From: Alteromonas pelagimontana
GTDB lineage: Bacteria > Pseudomonadota > Gammaproteobacteria > Enterobacterales > Alteromonadaceae
DNA: 64,000 nucleotides
Reading direction: 5' to 3'
Assembly: GCF_002499975.2 (NCBI RefSeq)
Contig: NZ_CP052766.1
Span: 992,001-1,056,000, forward strand
Shown: one piece after another, positions 27,591 through 36,819 of the stretch
Position numbering within the stretch: position 1 is the first letter of the stretch
Layout: each line of letters opens with the position of its first letter
Notes under the pieces: generated by a model
What the model was told of the DNA's origin: nothing
The model's input: the letters and a program-made list of their open reading frames with translations, nothing else
Database searches by the model: none
Position numbers and translations under genes: made by a program

Positions 27591-28124
27591 ATGATTACAG
27601 TGCTTCGTTTTACCACACTGCTACTGGTGCTACCTGCAGTAGTTTTTGCCACTCATGCTGAGCAAGAACCACTCTATAAAGTGGAGCTTGAAGACGGCAC
27701 CGTTCTGTATACTGACACTTCTGTTAAAAACAGCGAACCCGTGGAACTTGATGCGACCACTCAAAATACCACTGATAAGCTCGCCAATCCGGTCTCCCCC
27801 CCTTCGCCTCCCGCGTCAGACAATGCCAGGCAGTACTCTGTCAGTATTATTTCCCCCCAACCAGAGGCGACCATTCGTAACAATAGCGGTAATCTGACTA
27901 TTCAGGCACAAGCATCCCCTAAAGCCAAAGCGCAATATCAACTTTGGCTCGACGGTAACGCCATACAGCGCAATAACTCTGGCACATTCTCGCTAACGGG
28001 TATCGACCGCGGCGCTCACTCCTATTCCGTCCATTTACTCGATAATAAGGGCAAGACTCTTGCATCTACCGAAGTTCAGACACTGTACCTGCATCAGGCT
28101 TCAGCGTTAATTAATACGAACTAG
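27591..28124 (+). CDS. DUF4124 domain protein, exported
   Basis: Protein of 177 residues with a signal peptide (residues 1-21, ending VVFATHA). YKVELEDGTVLYTDT at 28-42 is the DUF4124 motif, followed by a Pro/Ser-rich linker and a beta-sandwich-like region from about 80 (VSIISPQPEATIRNNSGNLTIQAQ). It is periplasmic or envelope-bound, of unknown function. Placement between glnA and glnL is a recurring feature in this order of bacteria, but its link to nitrogen control is not established. Confidence 0.8.
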   Translation: MITVLRFTTLLLVLPAVVFATHAEQEPLYKVELEDGTVLYTDTSVKNSEPVELDATTQNTTDKLANPVSPPSPPASDNARQYSVSIISPQPEATIRNNSGNLTIQAQASPKAKAQYQLWLDGNAIQRNNSGTFSLTGIDRGAHSYSVHLLDNKGKTLASTEVQTLYLHQASALINTN

Positions 28125-28219
28125 CGGTCAATTGTAGCGCACGCCCCGCACCATAGAAGAACATGATAATTTTTCTCTGCGGCGTAATATTCCCGCTCAG
28201 TTGGCAATATTAGGTATAA

Positions 28220-28236
28220 TGCACCAAACAAGTGCA
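28220..28236 (+). promoter_or_regulatory. NtrC site overlapping the glnL promoter
   Basis: TGCAC-N7-GTGCA lies immediately after TATAAT at 28215-28220 and just before the glnL ribosome site. An NtrC dimer here would cover the transcription start and repress glnLG, as known for glnLp in enteric bacteria. The -35 element is not clear. Confidence 0.75.
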
Positions 28237-28252
28237 AGGAGACGCGCTCGGC

Positions 28253-29335
28253 ATGCAAGCCACCGAGTTTGAAATGAATAACCTCTTAAATAATCTCAAT
28301 ACCGTGTTGGTAATGATTGATGACAGGTTAAACATCGTGTACGCCAATCACGCCAGCGAAGCCTTATTTGAAACCGGCACCAAGCAGCTCTATGGTCATC
28401 CGCTGTCTGATTTTTTTATGCCCGATTCAATTAATAAGGCACGGCTACGCGCTGCTTTAAGACGCGGTGAAGACTTTACCGAAAACGAAGTACGGTTAAG
28501 CTTTAAAGACAATCGCTTCGTACTGGCTGATTTAACCGTCACTAACCTACAAACAGAAGAAGGGCCGCGTCTTCTTTTCGAAGTGCGGAAAATTGATCAG
28601 CAGCGGCGTATTTCCCGTGAAAATCAGCAAAACGCACAACACTTTGCTGCTCGGGAGTTAATTCGGGGTCTGGCCCATGAAATTAAAAATCCGCTTGGCG
28701 GTATTCGTGGCGCCGCACAGTTGCTGGAAAAGGAACTGAACGATGATGAGCAGAAAGAATTTACGCAGATGATCATCGAGCAGTCCGATCGGTTACGGAT
28801 GCTGGTCGATCGCTTGCTCGGACCGAACTCCCTCCCCCGCTTGAAGTGGAGTAATCTGCATCAAACGCTTGAGCGAGTGCGGAACCTGATGAAGGTCGAT
28901 TCTGATACACCCATTACTATCATCCGTGATTATGATCCCAGCATCCCTGACGTTCGGGTTGATCAGGATATGATTCAACAGGCTGTGCTGAATATTGTTC
29001 GTAACAGCGTGCAGGCGCTGAGTGAATCGCAAACCGCTAACCCGCAAATTCGTTTAATAACCCGCGTCGGTCGCCAGATGACTATTCAAGGTCAGCGCCA
29101 TGCCCTCGTTGCGAAAATCCAGATAGTTGATAACGGCCCCGGTATTCCGATGGCAATTAAAGACACGCTGTTTTATCCGATGGTGAGTAGCAAACAAAAT
29201 GGCAGCGGGCTTGGTTTGTCCATTGCACAAACGATGATCAACCATCACAGAGGAAAAATTGAAGTGGACAGCCATCCTGGTCACACTGCATTTGTCCTTT
29301 ACTTACCCATAGACAGAAAGGAGTCGGAAGAATGA
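28253..29335 (+). CDS. glnL: Nitrogen regulation sensor kinase NtrB
   Basis: Cytoplasmic histidine kinase/phosphatase of 360 residues that controls NtrC in response to PII. A PAS domain covers residues 5-110. The phospho-acceptor His is in RGLAHEIKNPLGGIRGA, followed by the N box (NIVRNSVQA), DNGPGIP and the G2 box (GSGLGLSIA) of the ATPase domain. The ATG at 28253 is chosen because AAGGAG sits 10 bases upstream; a GTG at 28232 lies inside the NtrC operator. The stop overlaps the glnG ATG. Confidence 0.95.
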   Translation: MQATEFEMNNLLNNLNTVLVMIDDRLNIVYANHASEALFETGTKQLYGHPLSDFFMPDSINKARLRAALRRGEDFTENEVRLSFKDNRFVLADLTVTNLQTEEGPRLLFEVRKIDQQRRISRENQQNAQHFAARELIRGLAHEIKNPLGGIRGAAQLLEKELNDDEQKEFTQMIIEQSDRLRMLVDRLLGPNSLPRLKWSNLHQTLERVRNLMKVDSDTPITIIRDYDPSIPDVRVDQDMIQQAVLNIVRNSVQALSESQTANPQIRLITRVGRQMTIQGQRHALVAKIQIVDNGPGIPMAIKDTLFYPMVSSKQNGSGLGLSIAQTMINHHRGKIEVDSHPGHTAFVLYLPIDRKESEE

Positions 29336-30744
29336 ATAACGAGTCCGTATGGATCGTGGATGATGACAGCTCCATCCGCTGGGTGTTACAAAAGGCGCTT
29401 CAGGCCGCCAATATTGCCTGTTTATCTTTTGAAAATCCCGAAGATCTTCTTTTACAGTTGCAAAGCGGACAAAGCCCAGAGGTTATTATCTCTGACATTC
29501 GTATGCCTCAGATGGACGGAATGACCCTGCTCAAAGAAGTTCATGACATTGAGCCGACGATTCCTGTCATTATTATGACTGCTCATTCTGATTTAGATAG
29601 CGCCGTTAACGCCTATCAAAGCGGGGCATTTGAATACCTTCCCAAGCCCTTCGATATTGATGAAGCTGTTACATTAACGCAGCGAGCGTTGGCTCATGCC
29701 CGGGAACAGAGCCGTCAAAACCAGGCACCGCCTGATGAGACAGTACCAGAAATTATCGGCGAAGCACCCGCCATGCAGGAAGTTTTTCGTGCTATTGGTC
29801 GGCTTTCCCGTTCCTCTATCAGCGTGCTTATTAATGGGCAGTCTGGCACCGGCAAAGAGCTTGTCGCTCACGCCTTACATCGCCATAGCCCAAGGGCTGC
29901 CAGTCCATTTATCGCACTCAACATGGCAGCAATTCCGGCAGATTTGGTAGAGTCGGAATTGTTCGGACACGAAAAAGGGGCGTTTACCGGGGCCCAGACA
30001 GCGCGGCAAGGCCGGTTTGAACAAGCTGATGGCGGCACTTTATTTCTGGATGAAATAGGTGATATGCCGCTGGATGTGCAAACCCGCTTGTTGCGGGTAT
30101 TGGCTGACGGACAGTTTTATCGCGTAGGCGGACATCAATCAGTTACTGTCGACGTGAGAATCATAGCCGCCACGCATCAAAATTTGGAAAAAAGGGTAAC
30201 AGAAGGAAAGTTTCGCGAAGATTTATTTCATCGCCTGAACGTTATCCGTATTCATATTCCGTCCCTTTCTGAGCGACGCGAAGATATTCCCCTGCTTGCC
30301 CGGCATTTCCTTCGCCGGGCAGCGAAAGAACTGAATGTTGAAACCAAGTTATTAAGCAAAGAGGCCGAAAAAGTAATGGCAAAACTGGCTTGGCCCGGCA
30401 ACGTGCGACAACTGGAAAACGTTTGCCGATGGCTGACAGTAATGGCCAGTGGTCAGGAAGTGTTACCCAGCGATTTACCACCGGAAATTCATAGCGATGG
30501 CACCATTGAAAAAGCGAGTGGACAAGCTGGGGAGTGGCCAGACATGTTGGCCAAGTGGACGGACAAATTACTTCGGGACGGCCATTATAATATTCTAAAC
30601 GACGCTATGCTGACATTTGAAAAAGTCATGCTGGAGCGGGCACTTCACTACACTCATGGGCACAAGCAGGATGCAGCAAAACGCCTGGGCTGGGGTCGCA
30701 ATACGCTTACCCGTAAGCTAAAAGAGCTTGATATCAACGCCTAG
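29332..30744 (+). CDS. glnG: Nitrogen regulator NtrC, sigma-54 activator
   Basis: Response regulator of 470 residues. The receiver domain has Asp55 as phosphate acceptor (IISDIRMPQMDG). The AAA+ domain has the Walker A loop GQSGTGKE, the sigma-54 contact loop GAFTGA and Walker B LFLDEIGD; a Fis-type helix-turn-helix forms the C terminus (QDAAKRLGWGRNTLTRKLKEL). It activates glnA and represses its own operon through the sites noted. Overlaps glnL by 4 bases (ATGA). Confidence 0.97.
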   Translation: MNNESVWIVDDDSSIRWVLQKALQAANIACLSFENPEDLLLQLQSGQSPEVIISDIRMPQMDGMTLLKEVHDIEPTIPVIIMTAHSDLDSAVNAYQSGAFEYLPKPFDIDEAVTLTQRALAHAREQSRQNQAPPDETVPEIIGEAPAMQEVFRAIGRLSRSSISVLINGQSGTGKELVAHALHRHSPRAASPFIALNMAAIPADLVESELFGHEKGAFTGAQTARQGRFEQADGGTLFLDEIGDMPLDVQTRLLRVLADGQFYRVGGHQSVTVDVRIIAATHQNLEKRVTEGKFREDLFHRLNVIRIHIPSLSERREDIPLLARHFLRRAAKELNVETKLLSKEAEKVMAKLAWPGNVRQLENVCRWLTVMASGQEVLPSDLPPEIHSDGTIEKASGQAGEWPDMLAKWTDKLLRDGHYNILNDAMLTFEKVMLERALHYTHGHKQDAAKRLGWGRNTLTRKLKELDINA

Positions 30745-30751
30745 CTAAATC

Positions 30752-30777
30752 AAAAGAGGCAAAATTCGCCTCTTTTG
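30752..30777. terminator. Bidirectional terminator between glnG and HD-GYP gene
   Basis: AAAAGAGGC and GCCTCTTTT form a 9-bp perfect stem with A and T ends on both strands, between two convergent genes. Confidence 0.88.
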
Positions 30778-30791
30778 CTCTGTAGAACAAA

Positions 30792-31967
30792 TTAGCTGCT
30801 TTTAGTTAATAAGGTTGTCATGGCCTGATTAAAGGTGCGTAACCACTTCATACTGAACTGGCCTTTAGCTTGCCGGTTAATAGCAATCACCGCTTCTTTC
30901 TTGGAGAGTTGCTTGTCTTTATTGTGGGATCGGGAGTGTGTCATTGCGTCGTAAGTGTCTAAAATTGCTAATAGTTTCGCTCCATCGCAAATATCATCTT
31001 CTTTTAATCCCAGCGGGTAACCGCTGCCATCTATCCGTTCATGATGTTGCATAACAATTTTACGCGCATGATCCCACTGATCCAGATGCTCAAGCAACCG
31101 CGAGCTTTTATAAACATGGGAGCGCATTAAGTTAAATTCATTTTCCGCATACGCTTCGGTTTTGTTAAGCAGAGATAACGGCATAAATGCCATTCCAAAA
31201 TCATGCACATAACAAGCAACAGAAAGTTGGTCGTCGTCTATGGGACTGTCGGCCTGATGATTGATATATAACGCCAGCTTGGCAATACGATCGCCTCTTC
31301 CCACCCAGTAGTTAGAGCGATGTTCTATGGTCTGCATCAGATCGCGGAAAAACAACATGTCGGCGCGCTTTTCGCCGCTGATATCTTTCAAAATGCCAGT
31401 GTTGGCAACGGTCGCCGGGGGGCCTGAGTTCTTGTCAGACGATTTATCTCTATTACCATCGCTGCGGATATCCAGCTTCGGGTTCAGCAACAATACCGCA
31501 TCTGTCAGTAATTGTTCATGAGCGCTGTGATTAGTAGGCGTGATACGAGCAATCGCCATGGCAAGCTGTTCATGCAGCGTCTGGTCGTATTCTGTGCGCC
31601 CGGCTGCCATAATACTTTCAACAAAGGCTTTTACGCGGTCCATTGTCAGCAGTACCAAATCGCTCATGGTACTGGTGTATTCAACTTGCCCTTTGCGAAG
31701 ATAATCGAGCAAGTCTTCCACATGCTGTAACAACGGAAGCAACGGTGTAAAGTTAACTAACCCCAAATCGCCTTTTATGGTGTGAATTGACCGAAACAGT
31801 GAGCGTTGCAGTTCATTATCAGTAGGACGTAACTCTAATTCAATGAGCGTTTGCTCACTGGCTTCATACAGTTCGTTGATTTCCTCCATCAAATCATTAA
31901 GGATATCTTCTTCAAGTTCTTCTGGAACAAATGTCTGCATGGCTTTTACCGCTTTTATAGGTATCAT
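30792..31967 (-). CDS. Hpt domain - HD-GYP phosphodiesterase fusion
   Basis: Protein of 391 residues with two signalling modules. Residues about 10-125 are an Hpt domain with the phosphorylatable His in SIHTIKGDLGLV. Residues about 205-391 are an HD-GYP domain: the metal-binding HD is in CYVHDFGMAF, and the GYP motif in HHERIDGSGYPLG is intact, so cyclic-di-GMP hydrolysis is expected. The linker (150-200) is Ser/Lys-rich. A phosphorelay would thus set c-di-GMP levels. The start at 31967 has no clear ribosome site; an ATG ten codons in is an alternative. Confidence 0.88.
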   Translation of the reverse strand: MIPIKAVKAMQTFVPEELEEDILNDLMEEINELYEASEQTLIELELRPTDNELQRSLFRSIHTIKGDLGLVNFTPLLPLLQHVEDLLDYLRKGQVEYTSTMSDLVLLTMDRVKAFVESIMAAGRTEYDQTLHEQLAMAIARITPTNHSAHEQLLTDAVLLLNPKLDIRSDGNRDKSSDKNSGPPATVANTGILKDISGEKRADMLFFRDLMQTIEHRSNYWVGRGDRIAKLALYINHQADSPIDDDQLSVACYVHDFGMAFMPLSLLNKTEAYAENEFNLMRSHVYKSSRLLEHLDQWDHARKIVMQHHERIDGSGYPLGLKEDDICDGAKLLAILDTYDAMTHSRSHNKDKQLSKKEAVIAINRQAKGQFSMKWLRTFNQAMTTLLTKSS

Positions 31968-32105
31968 TGATGTTATATCACTAAGCTATCGGTTACGCTA
32001 ACCGTGGCTTTAGTACTATCGTCTGGTTATTAATAACACTGATCGGACATGTGAGGCCTGTTCTATATTTTATACTGCGCCGCAAAATTTATAAAAGGAC
32101 CCGAA

Positions 32106-32831
32106 GTGCTCGCAATTTTACGCATTATTGTACTCCTCGTTGCATTTGTTTTTATTAATATCATTGTTTTTGTCGTTTGTGTCTGCCGCCCTTTTCACCG
32201 TAACAACGTAAACTTTGCCGGCCAAATGTACGCTCTGCTGGCGAACATTTTGGGCTTGAAGGTTATTGTGAAAAAATCATCGGCTATCAAACGTGAAGAA
32301 GCTTATGTTTTTATTGCCAACCACCAGAACAGTTATGACATTGTAACCATTTGCAAGGCAGCGTTGCCTGGAGTGGTCACCGTAGGCAAAAAAAGTCTTA
32401 AATGGATCCCGATATTTGGCCAGATTTACTGGTTATCCGGCAACATTATGATTGATCGCAAAAACACAGGCAAAGCGCGCGATACCTTGGCTTTGGCGGG
32501 TCAAAAAATTAAAAAGAAAAAAACCTCTGTCTGGGTTTTTCCCGAAGGCACACGCAGTAATGGCCGCGGCTTATTGCCCTTTAAATCTGGTGCTTTTCGT
32601 CTGGCTCGCACCACTGAAGAACCTGTAGTAATGGTGGTAGCTAGTAATCTTCACAATAAGGTAAAATGGAACCGGTGGAATAATGGCGTAGTGCTGGTTG
32701 AGCTTTATGCCCCACAAAGATTGACGGATGAACACACCATCAAAGAGTGGACCGATATCTTCTATAAGCAGATGCAGCAAAAAATGTCCGAACTAAACGC
32801 TCAGGTCGCTGAAATCGAAAAAAACAGTTAA
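32106..32831 (+). CDS. plsC: 1-acyl-sn-glycerol-3-phosphate acyltransferase
   Basis: Inner-membrane enzyme of 241 residues that adds the second acyl chain to make phosphatidic acid. The catalytic HX4D motif is NHQNSYD and the acceptor-binding FPEGTRS motif follows; residues 1-25 form the membrane segment. GTG start at 32106, 7 bases after AAAAGGA. Length is normal. It is followed by rraB after 32 bases in the same direction. Confidence 0.94.
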   Translation: MLAILRIIVLLVAFVFINIIVFVVCVCRPFHRNNVNFAGQMYALLANILGLKVIVKKSSAIKREEAYVFIANHQNSYDIVTICKAALPGVVTVGKKSLKWIPIFGQIYWLSGNIMIDRKNTGKARDTLALAGQKIKKKKTSVWVFPEGTRSNGRGLLPFKSGAFRLARTTEEPVVMVVASNLHNKVKWNRWNNGVVLVELYAPQRLTDEHTIKEWTDIFYKQMQQKMSELNAQVAEIEKNS

Positions 32832-32863
32832 ACTTACGCTAACAGAAGCCGCAGATAAATTTT

Positions 32864-33256
32864 ATGACTCAATTTGAAGAACGAGAAGAATGGTACGAAT
32901 TTAATCAGGAAACTATAGACGCCCTGATTGAAGACGGTAGCGAAGCCGATGCGGATTATACTATTGAGCATCACTTTGCCAGTAACCAATTCGATCAACT
33001 GGAAAAAGCTGCGGTAGATGCCTTTAAAGCAGGATTTGAGGTTTCCGACGCGGAAGAACTGGTCTTAGATGACGGCGGCATTGTGTTCTGCTTTGACGCC
33101 GTTGTGGAACGTAAGCTCGAGCGGTCGCCTTTGGACAGAGATATTGATACCTTGTTGAAGATAGCCGACAAACATAAAGTGCATTATGACGGCTGGGGTA
33201 CGTATTTCATGCCTAACGATGGCGAAGAGTTCGATGAAGATTATATAGATGACTGA
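32864..33256 (+). CDS. rraB: Ribonuclease E inhibitor RraB
   Basis: Acidic protein of 130 residues matching Rra[23 protein letters not shown] at the start, the central [15 protein letters not shown] and [23 protein letters not shown]. It binds RNase E and changes the range of RNAs degraded. Composition (many Asp/Glu, acidic tail [10 protein letters not shown]) fits the family. The RNase E gene is not in the window. Confidence 0.92.
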   Translation: MTQFEEREEWYEFNQETIDALIEDGSEADADYTIEHHFASNQFDQLEKAAVDAFKAGFEVSDAEELVLDDGGIVFCFDAVVERKLERSPLDRDIDTLLKIADKHKVHYDGWGTYFMPNDGEEFDEDYIDD

Positions 33257-33317
33257 TTCAGACGGCCGGATCGTTTTGTCCAAAGATTTCAACCAGTATT
33301 TATCCCTGCTCTGACGA

Positions 33318-34043
33318 CTACGGTTCGCCGTATGTAGCCGCCAATTTAATGGTGTGAGTAAGCACGTGGCTGTCTCCAACTTCCCCGTGCCCTGGTATTA
33401 CCAGGCTTATATGTGGATATTGCTGCATCACATTTTTTACCGATTGCGGCCACTCAGATACAAATGCATCACCGGTATAGCCTAAACTATCGGCCTCTGT
33501 CGCACGGGTTAAGCACCCGCCCACCAAAATATTATCTTCTTCCAGCCATACCACCACATTGTCTTTTGTGTGTCCCGGCCCAGGATAATAAACTTCAATG
33601 TGTGATTCTATTTGAGTGGGAGTTCCTTCGACTGCATGCTTTGCGACAGCTTTGTGATTTGCTTCCAGCAACCTGTTGGTCAGTCCCAGCGCGTAAGTGG
33701 CAACACCAGCCGTGTTTAGCACAGCCATTCCTGCCGTACGATCATCATGATAATGCGTTGAGATACTTTTGCTGATAGGTTTTCCCATTTCCTCAGCCCA
33801 CTTAAGCAGCGCGATTGTTTCTTCAGCAGTCCAGGGTGTATCGATCAGCACGCTGTGATCGTCGTGGAGCAAGATTACGCCATTTGAGGAGACCAAACCA
33901 AATCCTTCAACATTTTTATAAGAAATGTGCAGAAATACGTTGGTCTTCAGCTGGGAAATTTCCATTTCAGGGACGGGGGCCGTAACAGCCCAGACAAAAA
34001 ACTGTGAAAGCAGTAACGTAATCAACGATATCAGCCGTATCAA
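33318..34043 (-). CDS. Subclass B1 metallo-beta-lactamase
   Basis: Exported zinc hydrolase of 241 residues with a signal peptide (residues 1-20). All six B1 zinc ligands are present: His97, His99 and Asp101 in STHYHDDRTAG, His158 in PGPGHTKDN, Cys177 in VGGCLTRA and His219 in IPGHGEVGD. The PGPGHTKDNVVVWL and GGC segments resemble the IMP-type enzymes more than general MBL-fold hydrolases. It should hydrolyse beta-lactams, including carbapenems, but substrate range is unmeasured. Neighbours (rraB, a surface protein) are ordinary chromosomal genes, with no integron or transposon signature, so it looks resident. Confidence 0.88.
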   Translation of the reverse strand: MIRLISLITLLLSQFFVWAVTAPVPEMEISQLKTNVFLHISYKNVEGFGLVSSNGVILLHDDHSVLIDTPWTAEETIALLKWAEEMGKPISKSISTHYHDDRTAGMAVLNTAGVATYALGLTNRLLEANHKAVAKHAVEGTPTQIESHIEVYYPGPGHTKDNVVVWLEEDNILVGGCLTRATEADSLGYTGDAFVSEWPQSVKNVMQQYPHISLVIPGHGEVGDSHVLTHTIKLAATYGEP

Positions 34044-34149
34044 TATGGTGCTCCAGCAAGCAAAATTTTAAGTTAAGGAAGGTTTCAGTTTTCATTCATG
34101 TTTGCCCAGCCACAATGTGCTTACACTATTTCTGTACGAAGGGAAGACA

Positions 34150-34890
34150 ATGAAACGAAAAAATTCAACCCGACTAGCTGTTATGACTGCATTACTGTTA
34201 GCGGCAGGTTTATCATCTACTGTACAGGCTGCAGAAGGCGTTGCCAAGATAAAGGAATTTCAGTTTGATAAACCTGTCGATCCTGTTGCGGCTGCAAATC
34301 ACCACAATAGCAAAAAAGTTAAGCCTTCAATTTCCTCTTTTCCGTCAAAAAGCCGGGAACGTGTGGCGACTTACGAAGAAGCTGATTTTTGGATTTTCGA
34401 CAGCTGGACGTCAGTCAGTGCCGACTACGACTATGACGGTTACTATACATGGTTTAGTGTAGAGTTTGATGCCGATACCGTGTATGCAAATGTGCCGGTG
34501 TACGCGGTCATTTATCTGGGAGATGAGCAAAGTTTTCAGTCAGTGCATGTGTCTTCCGTGTTTCATATTTACGGTGAGGACAGTAACGACAGCTTTGTTG
34601 TTGAAACCGAATTGGTTACCGGCTATGCGCCGTATGAATATGATGTAATGGTGGAGCTTTACGATGCCAATACTGATGAGCTTATCGCCATGACTGACGG
34701 CTACGACGACGCCGACCTTGCGTTTTTAAGCCTTGAAAGCAATGATTACGATGAGCCTTATGTTGAGGAAGAAACAGTGGTGGTTGTCGAACAGCATGGT
34801 GGCGCCTTAACTCTCCCTGTACTTGCCGGATTGATGGGGTTTATATATTGGCGTCGAAGAATTGCGCAACGGCCAGCAACAATAAACTAG
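34150..34890 (+). CDS. Choice-of-anchor H family surface protein
   Basis: Exported protein of 246 residues. Signal peptide 1-28 (ending STVQAAEG), then a beta-rich acidic domain with many Tyr and Asp (DYDYDGYYTWFSVEFDADTV). The C terminus GGALTLPVLAGLMGFIYWRRR is a Gly-Gly, hydrophobic helix, Arg cluster sorting tail of the GlyGly-CTERM/rhombosortase style. The domain is the one called choice-of-anchor H, found with different sorting tails. I start at 34150, after AGGGAAG, where the signal peptide begins. The biological role is unknown; a processed cell-surface protein is likely. Confidence 0.78.
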   Translation: MKRKNSTRLAVMTALLLAAGLSSTVQAAEGVAKIKEFQFDKPVDPVAAANHHNSKKVKPSISSFPSKSRERVATYEEADFWIFDSWTSVSADYDYDGYYTWFSVEFDADTVYANVPVYAVIYLGDEQSFQSVHVSSVFHIYGEDSNDSFVVETELVTGYAPYEYDVMVELYDANTDELIAMTDGYDDADLAFLSLESNDYDEPYVEEETVVVVEQHGGALTLPVLAGLMGFIYWRRRIAQRPATIN

Positions 34891-34948
34891 TTTGCTGAAC
34901 GCTGCGCTTTTTCAACCTTAAATATTTGCTGTTGTTGGCGAGGTAAAC

Positions 34949-36560
34949 CTACACGGCAAACTTGTTAGTGAGAACGCGTAAATTTTCTGCCAGACGCGCC
35001 AGCTCGGAACTTGAGGAGCTAGTCTGACTTGCTCCAGCAACAATTTCAGTATTGAGATCTTTAATCCTTACCAGACTACGATCGACTTCGTTGGATACAG
35101 TGGCCTGCTGCTCGGCAGAAATTGCAATGGCATCGTTTTGCTCACTAATTCGAGCGACTGACTGAGCTATCTCATTCAACGCCTCTCCCGCTGAAGTCGC
35201 TACTAGCAGCGTTTGTTTAGCCGAATTTTGACTGGTTCCCATTGAGTCTACTGTGGTCTTCGCACCAGCCTGAATCGAGTGGACCATAGTTTCTATTTCC
35301 TGCGTCGATTCCTGGGTGCGGTACGCCAAGGCTCTTACCTCGTCTGCCACCACCGCAAAGCCTCTACCCGATTCGCCCGCTCTAGCCGCTTCAATAGCCG
35401 CATTTAGCGCCAGCAGGTTGGTTTGATCTGCAATAGTACCAATGACATCCAGAACGCCGGAAATCTTCTGGATTTCCTGTACCAGATCATCAAGTCCAAT
35501 AACGGTTGCATCCATATTTTTTTAAAACCGCCTGGACTTCAGATATCGTGTTCTGTACCTGCATTTTACCCGTGCTTGCTTTCTGATTAGCGTTTTCAGA
35601 TTCTTTCGATGTGCCCACTGCATTTCGGGCAACCTCTGCAATTGCTGCTGTGAGTTCGGTTACCGCAGAAACCGACATTTCCAGCTGTTGGTTTTGCTCG
35701 TTAATCCCATTATTCGACTGCTGAGTAACGATACTCAACTCTTCTGACGTAGAAGCCAACATATCCGAAGATTCTTTTATCTCTTCTATTGCGTGTCTTA
35801 AGTTTGACTGCATCTGAACTAGCGCCGCAACCAGTTGCGCCAGTTCATCGTCGCCGTCATCTTCAATAGGTTGCGTTAAATCACCGTTGGCAATACTTTC
35901 TGCCGCCGACAACGCCACCCGGGTAGGACGCAGAATACTTTTTGTGAACAGCGTCGCCAGCAGAAATACCAGCACAATTGACATCAGCAAGATGATGCCT
36001 AAAAACATAAGAGACTGATCATACACCTGATTTGTCTGATCATCGCTATCTCTAATCCGTTGTTTCTGAAAATCCACCAGAGACCTGACATCGTTGGTAA
36101 CGGCTTCTCGCAACATCTTCATTTCCTGATTCTGCATAAGCAAAGCCTCGTCCAGTCCCGCTGTATCCAGCAATGTCATCTGTTCAACTTGCAACGCAAA
36201 AAAACGACTAATATCTCGTATGAGAGCATCGGTTAGCGCTTTTGCTTCTTCAGCTTTGGCGAGTTCACTCATTCTGTTGAGCTGGTCGCTCAGCTGGGTT
36301 TTAGCCTGCGTAAGTATCCGCTCATACTCAATTCGTTCCTCAGCGCTAGTTGCACTTAAAATGTTGGAATTCTGCAATCGGTAATTTAGGAAGCTGGTTA
36401 AAATTCCTGCCGAAGCCTCAAGGGCGGGCACCCGGTGGTTTGCCACTACAGAGATTTCATCGTTAAGATGAGAGAGTCTCATTATAGACAGTGCTGCGAC
36501 TACCAGCACAATCAAGCCAATAAGGCAAAAAGCAAAAAGCAAACGCAGATCTTTTCCCAA
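34949..36560 (-). pseudogene. Methyl-accepting chemotaxis protein with a frameshift
   Basis: A chemoreceptor of about 535 residues split in two frames. The 5' part (from 36560) has a membrane helix at 10-30, a four-helix-type periplasmic sensor, a second helix near 187-205, HAMP and the first signalling helix. At 35517-35523 a run of seven A (minus strand) breaks the frame; with six A the reading continues as [17 protein letters not shown] into the second frame. That part holds the conserved hairpin tip ([19 protein letters not shown]) and ends at 34949. Unrepaired, the receptor lacks its CheA/CheW-binding tip. It may be a pseudogene, a phase-variable site or a read error. Confidence 0.85.
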
Positions 36561-36749
36561 TCGAAATTTTTCTCAACATAAATATTTGGCTCCGATTATC
36601 TTTTTATAAATTTCGCCTTCCCTGGCAGATTAACGTAGATTATAAAGTCGCTATCTTAAATGTAGGCGATAAAGAGTTTTATGCCTCCTAAGATTTAGCT
36701 ATCGGCTGTCATACAGAAATATTTGGTTGGAAACGGCTGGCGGCACGCT

Positions 36750-36784
36750 AAAAAAAACCACCGGCCTTGGGCCGATGGTTTTTG
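36750..36784 (-). terminator. Terminator of the pepA-holC-valS operon
   Basis: On the minus strand AACCATCGGCC pairs with GGCCGGTGGTT and is followed by eight U. It lies just after valS. Confidence 0.92.
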
Positions 36785-36819
36785 AACAGAGCTTAAAATT
36801 TTGGTCTATCAACGCGGTC

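Noticed and set aside
35490..35523. Programmed -1 frameshift in the chemoreceptor
   Set aside because: The shift needed is equal to skipping one base, not stepping back, and no stimulatory stem or internal ribosome site was seen; error or mutation is simpler.
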